Shown: positions 38,854 through 48,822, counted from the stretch's first letter. The stretch is DNA of 64,000 bases from Aestuariivirga sp. (GCA_030680855.1 JAUXUN010000070.1:78228-142227), one strand, 5' to 3'. Notes: generated by a model not told the origin, from the letters alone. Numbers and translations are program-made.

Positions 38854-39942
38854 CTACCTGAGCTTCAGGGTCGAAAGGCCGATGAGGGCCAGCACAAAAG
38901 CAATGATCCAGAAACGGATGACGATGGTCGGTTCCTTCCAACCTTTCTGCTCGAAGTGGTGGTGCAGCGGCGCCATGGCAAACACCCGCTTGCCTGTCAT
39001 CTTGAAGGAAACCACCTGGACGATGACAGAAACTGTTTCCAGTACGAAGAGGCCACCGATAATCGCAAGCACAATTTCATGCTTGACCGCAACAGCGATG
39101 GCGCCAAGTGCCCCGCCGAGCGCCAGCGAGCCGGTATCACCCATGAAGATCATGGCAGGCGGCGCATTGAACCAGAGGAATCCGAGCCCCGCCCCCACCA
39201 GGGCGCCGCAGATCACCGCGAGTTCGCCAGTGCCCTTCACATAATGCACCTGCAGATATTCAGCGAACACCGCGTTGCCCACCAGATACACGATCATCCC
39301 GTAGCTCGCCGCCGCGATCATAACCGGCACAATTGCCAGGCCATCAAGACCGTCGGTAATGTTCACCGCGTTGCCGGCGCCGACGATGACAATTACGCCC
39401 ACGAGAATGAAGAAGCTGCCAAAAGGAATGAGCACGCTTTTGAAGAAAGGCACGGCAAGTGAACTCGACAGCGGCTTGTCGCCTATCCACATGAAGCAGG
39501 CAACCGCCACGCCCGCGATCAGGAATTCAACCAGCAGCCGAGCCTTGCCGGAAAATCCCTTGGTGGTCGAGCGCGTCACTTTCAGGAAATCATCATAGAA
39601 GCCGATGGCGCCAAAGCCGAGGGTGACAAAGATCACCGCCCAGACATAGAGATTGCTGAGATCGGCCCACAGGATGGTGGACACGAAAGTGCCCGAGAGA
39701 ATCATGAGGCCGCCCATGGTTGGCGTGCCCTGCTTCTCTACGATATGACGCTGCGGGCCGTCGCCGCGGATGGGCTGCCCGCGCCCCTGTTTAATCCTAA
39801 GTAGTGCAATGATCCGCGGCCCGAACACGAAAATGAAAAACAAGGCGGTTAGAATGGCCCCGCCGGTCCGCGTTGTGAGATAGCGGAACACGTTGAAGGC
39901 CGAAACATCATCCATGAGGCTGGTGAGAAGGTAATAAAGCAT
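38854..39942 (-). CDS. mraY: Phospho-MurNAc-pentapeptide transferase
   Basis: A 362-residue polytopic enzyme that links the MurNAc-pentapeptide to undecaprenyl phosphate, giving lipid I. The family motifs [45 protein letters not shown] and [14 protein letters not shown] are all seen. It starts 3 bp after murF. Confidence 0.98.
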   Translation of the reverse strand: MLYYLLTSLMDDVSAFNVFRYLTTRTGGAILTALFFIFVFGPRIIALLRIKQGRGQPIRGDGPQRHIVEKQGTPTMGGLMILSGTFVSTILWADLSNLYVWAVIFVTLGFGAIGFYDDFLKVTRSTTKGFSGKARLLVEFLIAGVAVACFMWIGDKPLSSSLAVPFFKSVLIPFGSFFILVGVIVIVGAGNAVNITDGLDGLAIVPVMIAAASYGMIVYLVGNAVFAEYLQVHYVKGTGELAVICGALVGAGLGFLWFNAPPAMIFMGDTGSLALGGALGAIAVAVKHEIVLAIIGGLFVLETVSVIVQVVSFKMTGKRVFAMAPLHHHFEQKGWKEPTIVIRFWIIAFVLALIGLSTLKLR

Positions 39943-39945
39943 CAG

Positions 39946-41373
39946 CTAGTGATCCCTGTGCAATGGTGCAAAGCGCTCTTTTATGGCGTCCACCAGCGGT
40001 CCCATGCGGCTGCCAAGCGAGCCCTTGATCATGACGACGTCTCCGGCACGAAGCCCTTCCAGTAAACTGTCCTTCAACTCCGCAGATGTTTTGGCTAGAA
40101 CGCCCCGGCGATCTCGTGGGGTCTTTTCCCAGAGATGGGCCATCAACGGCCCAGCGGCATATAGGACATCAACCTGTGCTTCGTCCAGTTGCAAGGCCAA
40201 TTCCTCGTGCAGCGCCCTGCCATGCGGGCCGAGCTCCAGCATGTCACCCAATACAGCGATCCGCCGGCCCTCCCCGCGCGGCATTGACTGGCCGAGCAGG
40301 GCGATGGCAGCGCGCATGGACGGTGGCTGGGCATTGTAACTCTCGTCGATAAGCACAAAATCACCATTACCAATGTGCAACCTATGGCGAGCCCCGCGGC
40401 CCTTGGCGGGTTCAGCCGTGGCCATCGATAGCGCGGCGCGAGCGAGATCTGCCCCCACTTGCTTAGCGGCCGCAAGCACGGCAAGCGAATTGGCCACCAT
40501 ATGGGCGCCGGGAACACCGAGCTTATAGGTCACCGGTTCTCCAAGAATGCTCGCGGTGACGCATGAGCAGGTTTCATGGAGCGCCACTCGTTCGGCTCGC
40601 GCCTCCGCCTGTGCATGTTCGCCGAAACCAATGATCTGCGCGGCGCCTGACTTCCGGGCCGCCGCCGCAAGCTTTTCGAAGTAGGGATTGTCGCGATTGA
40701 TGATGGCGGTGCCGTCCGGTTCAAGGCCGAGAAAAATTTCGGCCTTCGCGTCGGCGATCTCGTCAAGCGATGCAAAATGTCCGGCATGACTTGCTGCAAC
40801 GGTGGTGATGATCGCCACATGCGGTCGCACCATGCCGGTCAGTGGCGTAATTTCACCTGCATGGTTCATGCCGATTTCAAACACGCCAAAGGCTGTATTG
40901 CGCGGCATGCGTGCCAGCGTCAGCGGCACCCCCCAGTGATTGTTGAATGACGCCACCGAGGAGTGCGTGAGCCCGGAAGCGGCCAGTGCCACCCGCAGCA
41001 TTTCCTTGGTACTGGTTTTGCCCACACTGCCGGTGACGCCTACGATCCAAGCCTGGCAACGGGCCCGCGACGCACGGCCGATTTTTTTCAGGCCCTCAAG
41101 CGGGTCATTCTCAACAACCAGCAGCGGCCCCGCCGTCTTCATCTCTTCCGTAACGCGCGAAACGACCGCCAGGCCAGCGCCTGCCGTGAGAGCCTTTGCC
41201 ACAAACTCATGGGCGTCATGGGTCTCACCCTTGATCGCCACGAAAATGTCGCCGGGGGCAATCGTCCGCGTATCGATGGAAACCCCATTTAGCGGCTTGC
41301 TGACGGAACCAATCAGTTTTCCGCCGCTTGCGGATACGAGTTCGTCCACTGTCCAAAGCGCGGGCTCAGCCAT
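39946..41373 (-). CDS. murF: UDP-MurNAc-tripeptide--D-alanyl-D-alanine ligase
   Basis: A 475-residue Mur ligase that adds D-Ala-D-Ala. The start at 41373 (MAEPALWTVDELVSASGG) overlaps the murE stop by 8 bp; the longer frame upstream is antisense shadow of murE. ATP loop GVTGSVGKTSTKEML, FEIGMNHAGEI and LIDESYNAQPPSMRAA are characteristic. Confidence 0.96.
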   Translation of the reverse strand: MAEPALWTVDELVSASGGKLIGSVSKPLNGVSIDTRTIAPGDIFVAIKGETHDAHEFVAKALTAGAGLAVVSRVTEEMKTAGPLLVVENDPLEGLKKIGRASRARCQAWIVGVTGSVGKTSTKEMLRVALAASGLTHSSVASFNNHWGVPLTLARMPRNTAFGVFEIGMNHAGEITPLTGMVRPHVAIITTVAASHAGHFASLDEIADAKAEIFLGLEPDGTAIINRDNPYFEKLAAAARKSGAAQIIGFGEHAQAEARAERVALHETCSCVTASILGEPVTYKLGVPGAHMVANSLAVLAAAKQVGADLARAALSMATAEPAKGRGARHRLHIGNGDFVLIDESYNAQPPSMRAAIALLGQSMPRGEGRRIAVLGDMLELGPHGRALHEELALQLDEAQVDVLYAAGPLMAHLWEKTPRDRRGVLAKTSAELKDSLLEGLRAGDVVMIKGSLGSRMGPLVDAIKERFAPLHRDH

Positions 41374-42826
41374 GATAGGCCTCCCCTTCAATGGCGGCGC
41401 GCACCGCCTCATGGTCGCTGAAGGGAATGACCTTGGTTCCAATAGTCTGGCCTTCTTCATGGCCCTTGCCAGCAACCAGCAGAACGTCTCCTGCCGACAA
41501 GCCATCAACACCGGTGCGAATGGCTTTGGCCCGGTCGCCGATCTCCTGGGCCCCCGGACAGGCGGCAAGAATTTCGGCGCGGATAATCTTCGGGTCTTCA
41601 CTGCGCGGATTATCATCGGTGACGACAATCCTGTCCGCATGTTTCATGGCGATGGCTCCCATCTGTGGCCGCTTGCCCTTGTCGCGGTCGCCCCCGCAGC
41701 CAAAAACCACAACGAGCTTTCCATCCGTATAAGGACGAAGCGACGTCATGGCATTCTCAAGCGCGTCGGGTGTGTGGGCGTAGTCCACAAAGATCGAGGC
41801 CCCGCTCTTGCCCTTGCCCACAAGTTCCAAACGGCCTTTTGCGCCCTGCAAGGACTCCAGCGCATGCATGACAAGCGTTTCCTCGCCGCCCGTAGCAAGT
41901 ACAAGCCCTGCCGCCACCAGTGCATTTGATGTTTGGAAGCCACCAACCAGCGGCAGATACACCGAGTGACTTTTTTGCACGCCTTGCAATTTTAACTGCT
42001 GGCCGAGCCCATCCCGTTGCGTGCTGAGCAATTTAAGTTCTAAGCCAAGTGTGCCGACCGAAAAAATCTTCAGGCCACGGGCCATGCAACGCGCCGTAAC
42101 TTCAGAGCTGAATGGTGTGTCGGCATTGATGACTGCTGGTGCACCGGCGGGCAGCAGCTCTTCAAACAGCCGCATCTTTGCGTCAAAATAGTCTTCCAGC
42201 GTGGCGTGGTAATCCAGATGATCGCGCGTCAGGTTGGTAAATCCCGCCGCCGAAAAGCGGATGCCGTCCAGCCGGTATTGCGCCAGGCCATGGCTTGAGG
42301 CCTCAAGCGCCAGATGCCCCACATGGTCTTCAGCCAGCGTTGCAAGCAGGCGCTGCAGCTGCACCGGATCAGGTGTCGTATGGGCCAGATACTCCGTACC
42401 CGAGGGCCCGACCACCCCAAGGGTGCCGAGGCTCGCCGCGCGAAACCCCATGAAGAGCCAGATCTGGCGCACGAATGCGGCAACCGAGGTTTTCCCATTT
42501 GTTCCCGTCACTGCCACCGTGAGGTCAGGCTGCTTGCCAAAAAACCGCGCTGCCATCCGGGCAAAAAGCTGGCGCGGATTGGGTGTCTCGATCACCAGTC
42601 CGGCGCCGCTGTAAGACCCCTCATTGGCGACGACAACGCTAGCCCCGCGCGCGAAGGCCTGGCCAATGTATTTTGCCCCATCAACTTTCGTTCCCGGCAG
42701 CGCCGCAAAGGCAAACCCCGGCTCAACTTCGCGGCTGTCCGCCGTCAGTCCGGCAACCAGCAGTGAGCCCGCCGCTTCCGGTAAAGCCGCGTCAGTTCCC
42801 ACCAGTTTTGCCAGCATGGCACTCAT
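41366..42826 (-). CDS. murE: UDP-MurNAc-L-Ala-D-Glu--diaminopimelate ligase
   Basis: A 486-residue Mur ligase. ATP loop VTGTNGKTSVAAFVRQ, NLTRDHLDYHATLEDYFDAK and the C-terminal TDDNPRSEDP, in which the DNPR motif selects meso-diaminopimelate over lysine. It starts 6 bp after ftsI. Confidence 0.97.
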   Translation of the reverse strand: MSAMLAKLVGTDAALPEAAGSLLVAGLTADSREVEPGFAFAALPGTKVDGAKYIGQAFARGASVVVANEGSYSGAGLVIETPNPRQLFARMAARFFGKQPDLTVAVTGTNGKTSVAAFVRQIWLFMGFRAASLGTLGVVGPSGTEYLAHTTPDPVQLQRLLATLAEDHVGHLALEASSHGLAQYRLDGIRFSAAGFTNLTRDHLDYHATLEDYFDAKMRLFEELLPAGAPAVINADTPFSSEVTARCMARGLKIFSVGTLGLELKLLSTQRDGLGQQLKLQGVQKSHSVYLPLVGGFQTSNALVAAGLVLATGGEETLVMHALESLQGAKGRLELVGKGKSGASIFVDYAHTPDALENAMTSLRPYTDGKLVVVFGCGGDRDKGKRPQMGAIAMKHADRIVVTDDNPRSEDPKIIRAEILAACPGAQEIGDRAKAIRTGVDGLSAGDVLLVAGKGHEEGQTIGTKVIPFSDHEAVRAAIEGEAYHG

Positions 42827-42832
42827 TTCCGC

Positions 42833-44542
42833 TTAACCGTCCTTCTTTGCGGTTTTGGCAAGCTTGGCCAGCTTCTCGATGTCTTCCGGCGTAAACACCG
42901 GCCGGACGCCCAGAAGCGGCGCGATCCGCTCGATGATCTTGCCAGCCGTCGGCACCGCATTCCAGCCCGCCGTGGCAAAACCATAGGTTTCCGGCGTGGC
43001 CTTCGGCTCGTCCAGCATCACGATGATTGCATATTTGGGGTTATCCATGGGGAAGGCCCCAATGAAGGAATTAAGCAATTTATCAGGTACGTAGCGTCCA
43101 CCAAAGACCTTCTCGGCTGTTCCGGTCTTGCCGCCTACCCGGTAGCCGATGACATCGGCTTTGGAGGCCGTTCCCTTGCTCACATTGAGCCGGAAAAGAT
43201 AGCGCATTTTCTCGCTGGTTTCCGGCTTCACAATGCGCTTGGCCAGCACCTCCGCCTCCGCCACATCGCGCTTCAGAAACGTGGGCGCTGTCATCACGCC
43301 ATTGTTAAGTATTCCACCAATCACCGAAATCCCTTGCAAGGGCTGTACGGCAAAACCATGGCCAAAAGCGGCGGTGGCGGTGGCCAGTTTGCTCCAGCGC
43401 TTGGGATACAGCGGCTTGGCGCTTTCCGGCACTTCCGTGGTCAGCCGGTCAAAAAAACCGACCCGGCGGAGGAATTCCTGGTGCCCCTCTAGCCCCACAT
43501 CAAGCGCCATTTTGGCCGTCCCTATATTGGAAGAATAGGTAAATATCTCAGGAACCGTCAGCACTTTTCGCTTGGCTTTATAGTCCTCGATTTTTGCATT
43601 CCCAATTACCAGGGGAAAGCGCGCGTCATATGAACCGTTCAGGTCAGTCACGCCATAGTCAAAGGCCATGGCGAACGTCACGGCCTTGATGACCGAGCCA
43701 AGCTCGAACACCCCGCTCGTCATCATGTTGGCCTGTTGCTTGCTGAATTTTTTGTCTTCCTGGTTGGGATTGAAATCAGGCAGCGAGACAAGGGCCATTA
43801 TTTCTCCCGTGGTGATGTCGATAACGATGCCGCCCGCGGCGATCGCCTTGAACCTTGCGACAGCCTTTTCCAGTTCATCGGTCAGCGCGTGCTGTACCCG
43901 CGTGTCGGCGGAAATCTGCGCCGGGCTTGCCGTCTCGCCGGAGCCTTCGGCAAGTGACGCGGTGTAAAGCGCTCCCTGGTCATCGAGGAATTTTTCAATG
44001 CCGGCAATGCCCTTGCTGTCGCGATCGACATAACCCACCGTATGGGCTGCAAGCCGCGCGAGCGGATAAACCCGGCGGCGCTCGTTCACAAAGCCAACGC
44101 CGGGAATGCCAAGATTGTAGACGGCGTCGCGCTCTTCCGGCGCCACCTGCCGCTTCAGCCAGACAAAGGCCCGCCTCGGCTGAGTGAGCTTGGCGCGCAA
44201 AGTTTTCGCATCGAGATCAGGAACCGTTGCCGTCAGGCTTTCAACCGCTTCTTCGACATCAATGATTTTTCGCGGGTCCGCGTATAGCGAGGCAACCGCA
44301 ATGTCGGTGGCCATCACCGTGCCGTTGCGGTCGACGATATCGGGCCGTGGCATGCGCGGCTGATGTTCCGCCAGCACATCGTCTTCAACGCCCATGCCCT
44401 TGTAGATGGTGAGGTTTGCCAGTTGCAGCGCTATGGCGAGGAAGGCAATTGAAAAACCGATGGCCACAAGGCGAATGCGGTTTTGGCCCGCCAGTTTCGC
44501 CGGACCGTCAAATCTGTCATCGGGCTCGTGTGTCATGGTCAT
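42833..44542 (-). CDS. ftsI: Septal transpeptidase FtsI (PBP3)
   Basis: A 569-residue class B penicillin-binding protein that cross-links septal peptidoglycan. One membrane segment near residues 20-40 is followed by the dimerisation domain and the transpeptidase domain: SVIK (active Ser near 283), SSN and KTGTAEKV. The Ser motif reads FELGSVIK where many relatives have YEPGSTFK. The start at 44542 overlaps the ftsL stop (ATGA); the longer frame is inside ftsL. Confidence 0.95.
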   Translation of the reverse strand: MTMTHEPDDRFDGPAKLAGQNRIRLVAIGFSIAFLAIALQLANLTIYKGMGVEDDVLAEHQPRMPRPDIVDRNGTVMATDIAVASLYADPRKIIDVEEAVESLTATVPDLDAKTLRAKLTQPRRAFVWLKRQVAPEERDAVYNLGIPGVGFVNERRRVYPLARLAAHTVGYVDRDSKGIAGIEKFLDDQGALYTASLAEGSGETASPAQISADTRVQHALTDELEKAVARFKAIAAGGIVIDITTGEIMALVSLPDFNPNQEDKKFSKQQANMMTSGVFELGSVIKAVTFAMAFDYGVTDLNGSYDARFPLVIGNAKIEDYKAKRKVLTVPEIFTYSSNIGTAKMALDVGLEGHQEFLRRVGFFDRLTTEVPESAKPLYPKRWSKLATATAAFGHGFAVQPLQGISVIGGILNNGVMTAPTFLKRDVAEAEVLAKRIVKPETSEKMRYLFRLNVSKGTASKADVIGYRVGGKTGTAEKVFGGRYVPDKLLNSFIGAFPMDNPKYAIIVMLDEPKATPETYGFATAGWNAVPTAGKIIERIAPLLGVRPVFTPEDIEKLAKLAKTAKKDG

Positions 44543-44889
44543 TGCATTTCTTTGAGTATGTCGCCAATCACGTCCTTGCCTTTTTCCTCCAGCATGATGA
44601 TCGGTTCGGCTGGAACCCTTTGGGCAAGCTCTTCTTCGCTCACGAATTGCGAAGCCGTTACCGTTTGCAGTTTCAGGTTTTCCTGCGCCAGCTTCTGCAG
44701 GCGGTCGGGCCGCGAAAGGCTGCTCCATTCGGCGCCCAGAACTTTTATGGATTCGCGCTCATCTGAAATGCCGCTTTTGAGCTTTGCAATCTGCCGTTCG
44801 TAGCCGCGCGTTGAATGTTCAAGCGAATAGAGGAAGAAGGCCGAGACAAGGACGGCGAGCATCAGGCAGGCATTGAAGAATTTATGCAT
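44539..44889 (-). CDS. ftsL: Cell division protein FtsL
   Basis: A 116-residue bitopic protein (MHKFFNACLMLAVLVSAFFL) with one membrane helix at residues 5-24 and a periplasmic coiled coil. RPDRLQKLAQENLKL is a typical late part. The start at 44889 overlaps the rsmH stop by 8 bp; the 47-residue upstream extension lies inside rsmH and is not conserved in kind. FtsL, FtsQ and FtsB activate FtsWI. Confidence 0.88.
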   Translation of the reverse strand: MHKFFNACLMLAVLVSAFFLYSLEHSTRGYERQIAKLKSGISDERESIKVLGAEWSSLSRPDRLQKLAQENLKLQTVTASQFVSEEELAQRVPAEPIIMLEEKGKDVIGDILKEMQ

Positions 44890-45904
44890 GGTGGCGGCTC
44901 CGTTCAATCCTGGGAATTCCGAGCTCACCACGCGAGTCCGGCCACGCCGGTGCAGCGGTGCGCGAGGCGGCCCGGAGCTTGGCGCTGCGGGCCCGCGGAT
45001 TTCCGTCTGCTTCCTGCTGTGACGGATCAAGATGACCCTTGAACAACAGTTCGAAACTGGGCTCCGCCTGCGCGATGGTCCCCGGCATATGGCGCGAAAC
45101 CTCCGGCGTCTTGCCGCTGCGCATGGCGAGAAAGCGCTTCACGATGCGGTCCTCGAGCGAATGAAAGCTCACCACCACGAGCCGCCCGCCGGCGTCCAAA
45201 ATCTTTTCCGCCTCGTGCAGGGCGTCAACCAGTTCTTCCAGTTCCGCATTCACGTAAATGCGCAGTGCCTGGAAGGTCCGCGTCGCCGGATGGGTCCGGT
45301 CCTTCGCCCGCTGCGGCCCTGTTGCTTTCTCAACCGCCTTGACGAGATCAATCGTGGTAACCAGCGGTGATTCAAGCCGCTGCGCCACAATGGCCTTGGC
45401 GATGGCGCGCGAGCGTGGCTCTTCGCCAAACAGGAAAATCAATTTCGCCAGCATCTCGATAGAGTAGGTATTGACCACATCTGCCGCACTCTGCCCGGCC
45501 TGCGACATGCGCATGTCAAGCGGGCCTTCGCGCATGAAGGAGAAGCCGCGTGCCGCCTCGTCAAGCTGCATGGAGGATACCCCTACATCCAGCACCACGC
45601 CCTGAACCTTCCCAAGCCCAAGGCCGGCAAGATGCTCGCTCATCATGCCAAACCTGCCTTCAACCAATGTGAGCCTTCCAACAAATTTGGCGGCAAGCCC
45701 CTGCCCGCCGGCAATCGCTGCGGGGTCCCGGTCCAAAGCCACAACCCGGCAATCGGCTGCTTCCAGAATGGCCCGCGTATAGCCCCCCGCCCCAAAGGTT
45801 CCGTCGACATAGATGGCGCCGGATTTTGGCCCAAGCGCCCGCACCACCTCGTCAAGCATGACGGGCACATGGCGCGGCTGGGTTTGGCTTGTTTCAGGGG
45901 TCAT
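44882..45904 (-). CDS. rsmH: 16S rRNA m4C1402 methyltransferase
   Basis: A 340-residue class I methyltransferase (MraW) that methylates N4 of C1402 in 16S rRNA. The motifs HVPVMLDEVVRAL, DGTFGAGGYTRAIL, LDVGVSSMQLDEAARGFSF and FHSLEDRIVKRF are diagnostic. It is the first coding gene of the dcw cluster here, because mraZ is missing upstream. No clear ribosome-binding site precedes the ATG. Confidence 0.96.
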   Translation of the reverse strand: MTPETSQTQPRHVPVMLDEVVRALGPKSGAIYVDGTFGAGGYTRAILEAADCRVVALDRDPAAIAGGQGLAAKFVGRLTLVEGRFGMMSEHLAGLGLGKVQGVVLDVGVSSMQLDEAARGFSFMREGPLDMRMSQAGQSAADVVNTYSIEMLAKLIFLFGEEPRSRAIAKAIVAQRLESPLVTTIDLVKAVEKATGPQRAKDRTHPATRTFQALRIYVNAELEELVDALHEAEKILDAGGRLVVVSFHSLEDRIVKRFLAMRSGKTPEVSRHMPGTIAQAEPSFELLFKGHLDPSQQEADGNPRARSAKLRAASRTAAPAWPDSRGELGIPRIERSRHHA

Positions 45905-46008
45905 TTTGAGCGGAATATCACAATGAACAAGTCGTTAACGTCTGCCCGACATTGCCCCCGGGAACATTAACAAATAGTTTCAAATTAGCGTCATCCCGCA
46001 ACAGAAAT

Positions 46009-46392
46009 GTCAGTCGGCCTGTAAGCCGGGTTCTGTCCCGGCGGTTTCCCGCCATGGATGACCATTCATCTGGAACCTCCGTTGCCGGAGGCTTCGCGCG
46101 ACCTACCCGGGCAGTGGGCCGAAAAGACCCTGGGCCGAAGCCCGTACCACCCCTATTCGGTCTTGCTCCCGGTGGGGTTTGCCGTGCCGCAACCGTTGCC
46201 GGCCACGCGGTGCGCTCTTACCGCACCGTTTCACCCTTGCTGCGGATAGTCCGCGAGCGGTTTAATTTCTGTGGCACTTTCCCTGGGGTCGCCCCCGCCG
46301 GGTGTTACCCGGCACCGTTTTTCCGTGGAGCCCGGACTTTCCTCCCCCGCACCCTTTCGGGCCTAGCGGGAGCAGTCATCCAGCCGACTGAC
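46009..46392 (-). ncRNA. rnpB: RNase P RNA, bacterial type A
   Basis: The catalytic RNA that trims tRNA 5' ends. Two universally conserved P4 segments are present on the minus strand: GAGGAAAGTCCGGGCTC at 46344-46328 near the 5' end and ACAGAACCCGGCTTACAG at 46037-46020 near the 3' end. The ends are set by P1: GTCAGTCGGC at 46392-46383 pairs perfectly with GCCGACTGAC at 46018-46009. The length of about 384 nt fits type A RNA. It lies directly upstream of rsmH on the same strand. Confidence 0.97.
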
Positions 46393-46398
46393 GCCCCT

Positions 46399-46427
46399 GA
46401 CCTATTCCGCCCCGCCTCCAAGGTCAA
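46399..46427 (-). promoter_or_regulatory. Putative promoter of rnpB
   Basis: TTGACC (46427-46422) and TAGGTC (46404-46399) are separated by 17 bases on the minus strand. The expected start point, about seven bases on, coincides with the first base of P1. The -35 is good and the -10 poor. Confidence 0.45.
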
Positions 46428-46501
46428 CAGAAACCGCCTGTCCACAAATTCCTTGGCCGGGGCGATATCATGGCGGCAAAAATCGCGCTAAGAGGAAGGC
46501 A

Positions 46502-46963
46502 ATGCGCGCGCGCCTGTCCATAACGCTTGCCACCCTTGTGCTCGGATCATCCCCGATTTTGGCCCAGGAGCGCATCTGGACTCTCGACCAGACCGATGCC
46601 GAGATCTTCCTGGTTTTCGGTGTGCCCGAAACCGACGATGTGGGGGTGAGTTTCTGGTGCACCCAGCAATCGGGAATCGTGAGATTGTATTTCCCCGAGT
46701 CTGATCCCACGCTGAAACCTGGCGTGGCGGTAAATTTCAAGCTGGAGGTCGCCGCCAAAACCTACTCCCTCAATGGCAAGACCGCCTTTAATGAGGAATC
46801 GACCGGAACTAGCCTCGAAGCCGAGATCGAAACAACTGACCCGATATTTTCTGCCCTGCAATCGGCCAATCATTTTGCCGTGAAGGCCGGTTCAACCAAT
46901 CATGTGTTCCCTTTGGGCGAAGCGGATTTTCCCACCTTCCTCGCCGTCTGTGGAAAACCCTAA
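46502..46963 (+). CDS. Small secreted protein of unknown function
   Basis: A 153-residue protein with a Sec signal peptide (MRARLSITLATLVLGSSPILAQ, cleavage after AQ near residue 22). The mature part is mostly beta-strand like, with two cysteines (in SFWCTQQ and the last residues AVCGKP) that may pair in the periplasm. No family is recognised. It sits between rnpB and ampD, reading against both, and its end overlaps ampD by 4 bp. Confidence 0.7.
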   Translation: MRARLSITLATLVLGSSPILAQERIWTLDQTDAEIFLVFGVPETDDVGVSFWCTQQSGIVRLYFPESDPTLKPGVAVNFKLEVAAKTYSLNGKTAFNEESTGTSLEAEIETTDPIFSALQSANHFAVKAGSTNHVFPLGEADFPTFLAVCGKP

Positions 46964-47709
46964 AGCTGTTCCAATCCTTGGAGCAGGCGGTGCAGGGTGA
47001 TGACGGTAGAGGAATCCGCAATCCCATCTACCCGTGAAGGCCGGAAGTGGCGCTGGAAGGCCCGCACCGTTATTTGCGTGAGATCATCATAAAGTCCGTT
47101 GACCTCCACCCCGTAGCCATAAAGCTGCAGCATGCCCTGCAGCGCTTCAACCGTCTGGCCCTGGTCACCCAACTGCAGGAACGTTCCGCCCTCAATGGGT
47201 TCGGGCCTCACCCAATGGCCAACGCCTTGCGCATGCAGGCGCGCCCAGTCGAATTTTTCGCCTGGATCAATCTTCCGCTCGGGCGCGATATCCGAATGCG
47301 CCAACACCCGCGTGGGATGAATGGCGTGGCGCACCACGATATCCTTGCAGAGTGCAATGACCGCCAGCATCTGGGCTTCCGGAAAATCCGGATATCCCTC
47401 CGCATGACCAGGGTTTTGAATCTCGATGCCGATGGAACAGGAGTTGAGGTCCTGCTGGCCCTTCCAGGAAGAAACCCCCGCATGCCAGGCCCGCATGTCT
47501 TCATCCACCATCTGGATGACCGCCCCATTTTCCTCAACCAGATAATGGCATGAGACTTTCGAAACGGGATCGCAGAGCCAGCGGCAGGCCTTCTTGGCAT
47601 CAGGCATGCCTGTGTAGTGCAGGACAAGCATGTCCGGCGTAATGCCATCCCGCCGTGGCTCAATATTTGGCGACGTCAGGAAAGCCGAAGCAAGCACGGA
47701 GCGCGTCAC
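46960..47709 (-). CDS. N-acetylmuramoyl-L-alanine amidase (AmpD-like) with peptidoglycan-binding domain
   Basis: A 249-residue zinc amidase of the Amidase_2 family that cleaves muropeptides between MurNAc and L-Ala. Zinc ligands are the His in LVLHYTGM and the His/Asp of AHSDIAPERKIDPG; a further conserved HYLVEENG lies between. The C-terminal PG_binding_1 domain (about 175-245, GDQGQTVEALQGMLQLYGY) is typical of rhizobial AmpD. There is no signal peptide. The start overlaps the TerB-DnaJ gene stop by 4 bp. Confidence 0.9.
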   Translation of the reverse strand: MTRSVLASAFLTSPNIEPRRDGITPDMLVLHYTGMPDAKKACRWLCDPVSKVSCHYLVEENGAVIQMVDEDMRAWHAGVSSWKGQQDLNSCSIGIEIQNPGHAEGYPDFPEAQMLAVIALCKDIVVRHAIHPTRVLAHSDIAPERKIDPGEKFDWARLHAQGVGHWVRPEPIEGGTFLQLGDQGQTVEALQGMLQLYGYGVEVNGLYDDLTQITVRAFQRHFRPSRVDGIADSSTVITLHRLLQGLEQL

Positions 47710-48395
47710 AATTGATGCTCCTTCAAAATCTGCTCATAGGCCGCGTTGATCCGCGCCAGGCGGCTCGTCGCCAGGATCACCATTTCCGCCGGAACCCCGG
47801 CGGCAATCTGCTTGTCCGGATGATTGTCGCGCACCAGTTTGCGGTAGCGCAGCTTGATTGTGGCTAGGTCCGTTTTCCGGTCAACATCAAGGATTACATA
47901 AGGATCATCTGGGCCGGCGCTGACATGGCGCGCCTTGATGCGGGCAAAGTCATGGGGCCCGAAACCGAAAAGCTCCGCGACGTTTTCAAGGTAGCTGAGT
48001 TCTGCCGGATGGATTGTACCGTCAGCCTTGGCAATGTAGAATAGCCCGTCGAGAACGCTCTCGAGCGTGGCAGCCTTGGCGTGGAACAGCCGCGCAATCT
48101 GCCGAGCATAGGAATCATAGCCCGTCACGTCCTGCTTCGCCAAATTGAAAACCCGGGCCACCGCCGCAAGCTCCGCCTGCGGAACATGGAATACCCGCTT
48201 GAATGCCGCCACTTCATCGACGGTCACAACGCCGTCAGCCTTCGCCATCTTGGCGCCAAGCGCAATCATTCCGATGGTGAAGCCGAGCGACTTTTCAGGG
48301 GCAGTTACCCGCCCCTTGGCCAGCTTTGCCAGAAAGCCGCCGATTGAATCTCCAACGAGGGCAAGCGCCTCACTAATGCGGGTCCAGATAGACAT
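47706..48395 (-). CDS. TerB-DnaJ co-chaperone (DjlA-like)
   Basis: A 229-residue protein with an N-terminal TerB-type domain (MIALGAKMAKADGVVTVDEV and FYIAKADGTIHPAE, paired acidic loops) and a C-terminal J domain containing the HPD triad (DNHPDKQ). It likely stimulates DnaK near the membrane, but no membrane helix is obvious. Coupled to ampD by a 4-bp overlap, it forms a conserved envelope-linked pair. Confidence 0.88.
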   Translation of the reverse strand: MSIWTRISEALALVGDSIGGFLAKLAKGRVTAPEKSLGFTIGMIALGAKMAKADGVVTVDEVAAFKRVFHVPQAELAAVARVFNLAKQDVTGYDSYARQIARLFHAKAATLESVLDGLFYIAKADGTIHPAELSYLENVAELFGFGPHDFARIKARHVSAGPDDPYVILDVDRKTDLATIKLRYRKLVRDNHPDKQIAAGVPAEMVILATSRLARINAAYEQILKEHQL

Positions 48396-48439
48396 ATAAT
48401 GGTGAACTTAATGGATTCGGGGCCGGGCTTAAGAGGCAA

Positions 48440-48778
48440 TCAGGTTTTTTTGAAATAGTGCAGGAGTTTGAAGTTGGGGACATCAATATCCAGGTTCTGG
48501 GCGAGTCTCCGTTCCACATGCCAGGCCCGTCCGGCGGTCCAGATCGATGCAATTATCGCTGGAACAAGTCCAAGAACCATGAGTGCTTCGGAAAGGAGTT
48601 CCGGCAATCCAAAAAGCTTGGCAAATGCCCAGATCGTTGTCATTGCAGCGGTGCCCAAAAGGCAGAAGGTGAGCAGGGTTATGCCGAAAGCGGCAATAAA
48701 GCAGCCAAACGGGCTAAAGGCCTGGGAAGAGCCTTTGGGGGGTACATCCGGTTTAATCAATTCCTGTTCCATGGGCAC
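48440..48778 (-). CDS. Small membrane protein, unknown
   Basis: A 112-residue protein with two hydrophobic segments (FIAAFGITLLTFCLLGTAAM and LSEALMVLGLVPAIIASIWTA) and a charged C-terminal tail. The GTG at 48778 has AGGG seven bases before it; an ATG at 48772 is the alternative start. No family is recognised. The neighbours are the TerB-DnaJ and extensin-like genes. Confidence 0.65.
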   Translation of the reverse strand: MPMEQELIKPDVPPKGSSQAFSPFGCFIAAFGITLLTFCLLGTAAMTTIWAFAKLFGLPELLSEALMVLGLVPAIIASIWTAGRAWHVERRLAQNLDIDVPNFKLLHYFKKT

Positions 48779-48822
48779 CCATATGCCCTTTCAGGCCGGA
48801 AATTGCAACGAACCCCCATAAT

